A stretch of DNA of 6,173 bases, from positions 1 through 6,173 of the forward strand of contig JASMFX010000054.1 in the NCBI GenBank assembly GCA_030751555.1, read 5' to 3'. The position numbers and the translations under genes were made by a program. How positions within the stretch are numbered: the stretch's first letter is position 1; every line of letters begins with the position of its first letter. This document shows, piece after piece, positions 3,650-6,173 of the stretch. Source of the stretch: Candidatus Woesearchaeota archaeon. Lineage in GTDB: Archaea > Nanoarchaeota > Nanoarchaeia > Woesearchaeales > CALCXY01. Under the pieces are notes generated by a model that was not told where the DNA came from, made no database searches, and worked only from the letters and a program-made list of their open reading frames with translations.

Positions 3650-4417
3650 GTGGTGTATACTGTAGGCATTGTTCTACTTCTCTTAGCGATTAGTTTTGTA
3701 GTTATCGCACCAGGAGGCACACAAGGACATTCTGCTTCTGAGATTGGATTTGTATCACCAGGAGTATTCGATTTTAATAAACTACTAAGTTTTGCTGATA
3801 AACCTCCAGGGACATTAATTGCATTACCAGAATGGTTATCAAGTGCACCTCCGTATGACCTCCTGTGGATTACAGGTGGAGCAGGTTATTATAATAAATT
3901 AAATCTTTGGCAAGGAGGTTTTGGTGCTGATAAAGACATTTATTATGAAGACGGCAACGTAGGCATCGGCACCCCAACCCCAGGAACAGAATTAGAAGTT
4001 GCAGGCACTATCAAAACTAACGCATTAACATTTGCTGCTGATCAAAGTACTATGTCAAAAGCTCCCAGAGTTATTGTTACCACTGATCCCCATAATGGTT
4101 GCCCCCCAGCAAGACCAGCAAATCAGGATCTGTTTACTCAAACCTTTACTTTGGACAGAGCAGCTACTATATTTGCTACAGGAGATATTATCAGGTATGC
4201 TGGAGGAAGACATGACATCCTCTTACTTCTTGATGGCATAGAAATAGACAGGACACTAACCTATACTTCTTCTGTCCAATGGGAAGATGCTCATCTAGTA
4301 GGTACTCCAACACCAGTAGGCGTTGGAACTCATACATTATCGCTTAGAGCACCTGATGCAGATATTTGGGGTTGTGAAGGTAGTTGGGGCGCAATTAAAA
4401 CAATAATTTTTGAGTGA
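3650..4417 (+). CDS. Exported surface protein with VGIG module and beta-rich C-terminal domain
   Basis: A 255-residue protein with an intact frame. The first 22 or so residues are the same hydrophobic export or anchor segment as in the upstream gene, followed by an unrelated region (residues 30-100) rich in aromatics, Gly and Pro. GNVGIGTPTPGTELEVAGTI at 102-121 is the VGIG repeat module found in tail-fibre-like and adhesin-like proteins. Residues 165-255 alternate hydrophobic and polar residues, as in a beta sandwich, ending VGTHTLSLRAP...WGCEGSWGAIKTIIFE; C151 and C242 could form a disulfide. There is no catalytic motif, so binding or display on the surface is the likely role. The first standard start is GTG 3650; ATA 3632 (spacing 7 from AGGTG) may be the real one. 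It converges on the MscS-like gene. The function is unknown. Confidence 0.8.
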   Translation: MVYTVGIVLLLLAISFVVIAPGGTQGHSASEIGFVSPGVFDFNKLLSFADKPPGTLIALPEWLSSAPPYDLLWITGGAGYYNKLNLWQGGFGADKDIYYEDGNVGIGTPTPGTELEVAGTIKTNALTFAADQSTMSKAPRVIVTTDPHNGCPPARPANQDLFTQTFTLDRAATIFATGDIIRYAGGRHDILLLLDGIEIDRTLTYTSSVQWEDAHLVGTPTPVGVGTHTLSLRAPDADIWGCEGSWGAIKTIIFE

Positions 4418-4492
4418 CGAAAACCTCACTAATCCCCTACAAAATCTCAAACTTGTTTCCAAAAGGTCAGAGTATTAATCGTGAGGTTTTCG
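4418..4492 (+). repeat. 12-bp perfect inverted repeat beginning at a stop codon
   Basis: CGAAAACCTCAC at 4418-4429 pairs perfectly with GTGAGGTTTTCG at 4481-4492 across 51 nt. The left arm starts on the base after the TGA of the second surface gene. TAAT (4430-4433) can extend the stem with ATTA (4474-4477) past a 3-nt bulge. It could be an RNA stem protecting the 3' end, a terminator part, or the ends of a tiny mobile-element remnant; no target-site duplication is obvious. Confidence 0.7.
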
Positions 4493-4495
4493 GGA

Positions 4496-4522
4496 TTGAA
4501 AATCCACCCCAGAGATTTTCAA
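4496..4522. terminator. Hairpin between convergent genes, candidate bidirectional terminator
   Basis: TTGAAAATC (4496-4504) and GATTTTCAA (4514-4522) form a 9-bp perfect stem with a 9-nt loop. It lies 3 nt from the stop of the minus-strand MscS-like gene and 78 nt past the plus-strand surface gene. No long T run follows on either strand, so 3'-end protection is as likely as termination. Confidence 0.5.
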
Positions 4523-4525
4523 TAA

Positions 4526-5083
4526 TCACTTCTTCAATTTCAAAACCTGATGTTTTGTCAAGAAAGAATTAGGAATAAAAAGAATATCGCCTGACTTGGT
4601 TTTTATTTTAGTCTCTACAATACTAATATCAATAATTTGTCCCTGAACTTCATTAACTTTAATCTTATCTCCCTCCTTAACAAAGCCTTTTTTATGGAGA
4701 AAAAACCCAGCAAAAAGATTAGGAATAAAATCCTTTATGCTAAGGATTATCATAAGGAACACTAGTAAGACAAATCCTCCCAAGATAATATTAAAAGCAA
4801 CTGTTTGGATACCTAAACGGTCCAACGCTGCAATAATAAAAACAAAATAGATCAGATACTTTGATACTCTACTGATAAGCGCACCAATCTTAAACTTCGC
4901 CCCAGTTGTTTTTTTGAGGATTTTATCAAGCTCAATCTCCTTGAAAACCCTGTCCAATATCTTTCCTACAATCCTTCCCAATACTAGACCAACTAGTAAA
5001 ATAATAATAGAAATTGCCAATCTAGTAAAAATAGGGTCTAAAATCTTCTGCAGGTCTAGATATACATCAACTGGATTCGCCAT
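4526..5083 (-). CDS. Small MscS-family mechanosensitive channel protein
   Basis: MscS-type channels open under membrane tension and release solutes during osmotic downshock. The 185 residues contain TM1 (about 22-46, with a LVGLVLGRIVGKIL pattern), TM2 (about 73-90) and TM3 (about 97-128), which ends with KDFIPNLFAGFFL, the equivalent of the N-x-x-A-G family signature. The beta domain follows at 134-175, with F-x-x-GD-x-I, V-x-G-x-I-x-D-I, T and IPNSFL, where the PN is diagnostic. The protein ends directly after the beta domain, so it lacks most of the C-terminal alpha/beta vestibule of the 286-residue E. coli MscS. The family call is firm; conductance is not proven. AGGAGG on the minus strand (5086-5091) lies only 2 nt before the ATG, and there is no better downstream start. 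The gene converges on the second surface gene. Confidence 0.9.
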   Translation of the reverse strand: MANPVDVYLDLQKILDPIFTRLAISIIILLVGLVLGRIVGKILDRVFKEIELDKILKKTTGAKFKIGALISRVSKYLIYFVFIIAALDRLGIQTVAFNIILGGFVLLVFLMIILSIKDFIPNLFAGFFLHKKGFVKEGDKIKVNEVQGQIIDISIVETKIKTKSGDILFIPNSFLTKHQVLKLKK

Positions 5084-5085
5084 AA

Positions 5086-5091
5086 CCTCCT
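5086..5091 (-). promoter_or_regulatory. Strong Shine-Dalgarno of the MscS-like gene at unusually short spacing
   Basis: AGGAGG on the minus strand is followed by TT and then ATG. This is the strongest Shine-Dalgarno match in the window, but 2 nt is shorter than the usual 5-9 nt. Confidence 0.5.
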
Positions 5092-5106
5092 GTAGGGAAC
5101 CCTAGG

Positions 5107-5114
5107 TATTTAAA
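5107..5114 (-). promoter_or_regulatory. TATA box of the MscS-like gene
   Basis: TTTAAATA on the minus strand is centred about 27 nt before the ATG at 5083. That predicts a transcript starting almost at the ATG, which would leave out most of the AGGAGG. Either the start lies slightly further upstream or the AGGAGG match is not used. Confidence 0.5.
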
Positions 5115-5115
5115 T

Positions 5116-5283
5116 TTTTGCCTAAAACACAGAGAGGAGGAGGGGGGAGGAATCACACAAAATAAAGCATACACTCCCACCAAAAAAGACAACCTAGGAT
5201 GGGGTGGGCCCTCGATACAAGGTAGCATGTTGGGTGGCCGTAGCCCACTAAAACCGACCCTTAAAAAACCACCAAAGAAATCC
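5116..5283. other. Intergenic stretch with polypurine tract and GC-rich segment, no gene assigned
   Basis: Between the divergent MscS-like and DRG genes. Positions 5131-5152 are all purine and contain several GGAGG units. Positions 5193-5260 are much more GC-rich than their surroundings and contain GTGGGC (5204-5209) complementary to GCCCAC (5243-5248), with an alternative hairpin TGGGT/GCCCA (5231-5235 with 5243-5247). No tRNA, C/D box or known RNA could be recognised. It may be an unrecognised structured RNA or regulatory sequence. Confidence 0.4.
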
Positions 5284-5290
5284 TTTTAAA
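5284..5290 (+). promoter_or_regulatory. TATA box of the DRG GTPase gene
   Basis: TTTTAAA, within the short palindrome CCTTTTAAAGG, is centred exactly 26 nt before the ATG at 5313. No Shine-Dalgarno sequence lies between, so the mRNA is probably leaderless. Confidence 0.6.
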
Positions 5291-5312
5291 GGGCAACAAT
5301 ATTTGCAACTCA

Positions 5313-6173
5313 ATGGAAAAAGTATCAATAAAAGACAAGATTACTGAGCTTGAGAAAGAGATCTCCTCAACAAAATACAATAAAGCTACTCAGCACCATA
5401 TAGGATTAGTTAAAGCCAAAATTGCCCATCTTAAGGAAAAGCAGGAATCAAGATCTTCAGGAGGGAAAAAAGGAGAAGGATACTCTCTTAAAAAATCAGG
5501 CGATGCAACGGTTATCCTGCTAGGCTTTCCCTCAGTAGGAAAAAGCACGCTTCTCAACGCTCTAACAAACGCAAAGAGTCCAGTAGGTTCTTATGATTTT
5601 ACAACCCTAACAGTGATTCCAGGAACACTACATTATAAACATGCAAAAATACAGATACTTGATGTTCCTGGCATTGTTTCTGGCGCAGCCTCAGGCAGGG
5701 GCAGGGGAAAAGAAGTCCTCGCAGTTATCAGAAATGCAGATCTGATTCTTATACTTATTGATGCTCTCCAGCCACAACAATCTAAAAAGATTTTGAAGGA
5801 AGTATTCGACACCAAGGTTAGAATTAATCAGGACAAGCCTGATGTAAGAATCACAAAGCAACCACGGGGTGGAATTAGGATTGGTAAAACAGTAAAATTA
5901 GACATCAAAGATGAAACCATAACAGGAATCCTCAGAGAGTTTAGTATCTCTAATGCAGACATATTAATAAGGGATAAAATTAATGAAGACCAGCTGATTG
6001 ATGTGATTGAAGGGAACAGAAGCTACATTCCAAGCCTGACAGTTCTAAACAAAACAGATCTTCTTGATAAAAAGAGCTTGGATAAAGTTAAAAAAGATCT
6101 CAAACCTGATTTGATCATATCTGCACAAAAAAAAGTGAATATTAACAAACTCAAAGCAGGAATCTACAAAAAG
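5313..6173 (+). CDS. DRG-family (Obg-related) GTP-binding protein, 3' end outside the window
   Basis: The 287 codons present run off the right edge; full-length family members have about 365-370 residues. DRG GTPases associate with ribosomes and support translation; the archaeal single-gene form resembles eukaryotic Drg1/Drg2. Seen in the sequence: a basic N-terminal helix (about 1-48, DKITELEKEI), the P-loop GFPSVGKST (71-79), the switch I threonines in YDFTTLT (94-100), G3 DVPG (117-120) followed by the Obg/DRG-typical IVSGAASGRGRGKEVL, G4 NKTD (246-249) and G5 SAQ (270-272). A DRG-type insert lies between G3 and G4 (about 165-235, with PRGGIRIG). The C-terminal TGS domain would be beyond the edge. 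The start is supported by the TATA box 26 nt upstream and by the normal family N-terminus. No frame break is seen. Confidence 0.95.
   Translation, partial: MEKVSIKDKITELEKEISSTKYNKATQHHIGLVKAKIAHLKEKQESRSSGGKKGEGYSLKKSGDATVILLGFPSVGKSTLLNALTNAKSPVGSYDFTTLTVIPGTLHYKHAKIQILDVPGIVSGAASGRGRGKEVLAVIRNADLILILIDALQPQQSKKILKEVFDTKVRINQDKPDVRITKQPRGGIRIGKTVKLDIKDETITGILREFSISNADILIRDKINEDQLIDVIEGNRSYIPSLTVLNKTDLLDKKSLDKVKKDLKPDLIISAQKKVNINKLKAGIYKK

Larger units (their letters stand above)
3525..3730 (+). repeat. Direct repeat, copy 2 (UPF0147 tail + promoter + signal-peptide start)
   Basis: Second copy of the block at 2582-2791. Its left edge falls 3 nt after the stop codon of the first surface gene (TAA at 3519-3521), so gene body and repeat abut almost exactly. 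Similarity fades near 3745. Seven of the 13 substitutions lie in coding parts, and all seven are synonymous. Confidence 0.95.

Noticed and set aside
2580..3745. A CRISPR array or integron-like attachment site explaining the repeated block.
   Set aside because: There are only two copies, each about 206-210 bp and containing coding sequence and a promoter, with gene-sized bodies; no short regular repeats, integrase or attC-like palindromes were seen.
4032..4241. Plus-strand 69-codon frame inside the second surface gene.
   Set aside because: It is a shadow of the longer frame, which has the export segment, the VGIG module and continuous beta-like pattern.
4418..4492. An insertion sequence or MITE defined by the 12-bp inverted repeat.
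   Set aside because: There is no transposase, no visible target-site duplication and no second copy in the window, so it is recorded only as an inverted repeat.
5193..5260. A tRNA or known noncoding RNA in the GC-rich intergenic segment.
   Set aside because: There is no T-loop GTTC-like motif, acceptor stem, C/D boxes or other recognisable signature on either strand; only weak, competing stems.
5228..5290. A 20-codon frame (MLGGRSPLKPTLKK...) with an AAGGT a few bases upstream.
   Set aside because: It is short and low complexity, and its stop overlaps the TATA box of the DRG gene; nothing supports translation.

Overview
The window is archaeal. It carries an aRF1 peptide-chain release factor, eukaryote-like ribosomal protein eL43 (L37Ae), RNA polymerase subunit RpoP, the KEOPS subunit Pcc1, prefoldin beta, an archaeal UPF0147 protein and a DRG-family GTPase. 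It is AT-rich with tightly packed genes, several TATA-like boxes sit about 26 nt from a start codon (leaderless transcripts), and aRF1 is shortened. By inference, not proof, this suggests a reduced-genome DPANN lineage (Woesearchaeota/Pacearchaeota-like).

Layout. 101-1198 (-) is aRF1, with a T-rich terminator at 19-36 and a TATA box at 1221-1228. The divergent tRNA-Pro(UGG) is at 1323-1398. 1447-2642 (+) is a compact information-processing operon: eL43, rpoP (45 codons), pcc1, prefoldin beta and UPF0147, with ATGA overlaps or gaps of a few bases. 2645-4417 (+) holds two exported surface-protein genes. 4418-4525 is a convergent intergenic stretch with two inverted repeats. 4526-5083 (-) is a small MscS-type channel protein. 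5084-5312 is a gene-free stretch with a polypurine tract and a GC-rich segment. 5313 to the end (+) is a DRG-family GTPase cut off by the window edge.

The remarkable part is 2580-4420. A block of about 206-210 bp (the last 19 codons of UPF0147, the promoter, the leader and the signal-peptide region of the surface gene) occurs twice, at 2582-2791 and 3525-3730. The two bodies that follow are almost unrelated. All seven substitutions inside the coding parts of this block are synonymous, which suggests that the cassettes come from two alleles that evolved under selection and were stacked by recombination. The upstream surface gene has a T9 tract just after its export signal that throws the reading frame off by one. 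With T8 it would encode a protein of about 270 residues with two tandem six-cysteine domains. This looks like an allele-exchange and possibly phase-variable surface-antigen locus attached to the end of a housekeeping operon. Gene decay or a homopolymer sequencing error must be excluded first.
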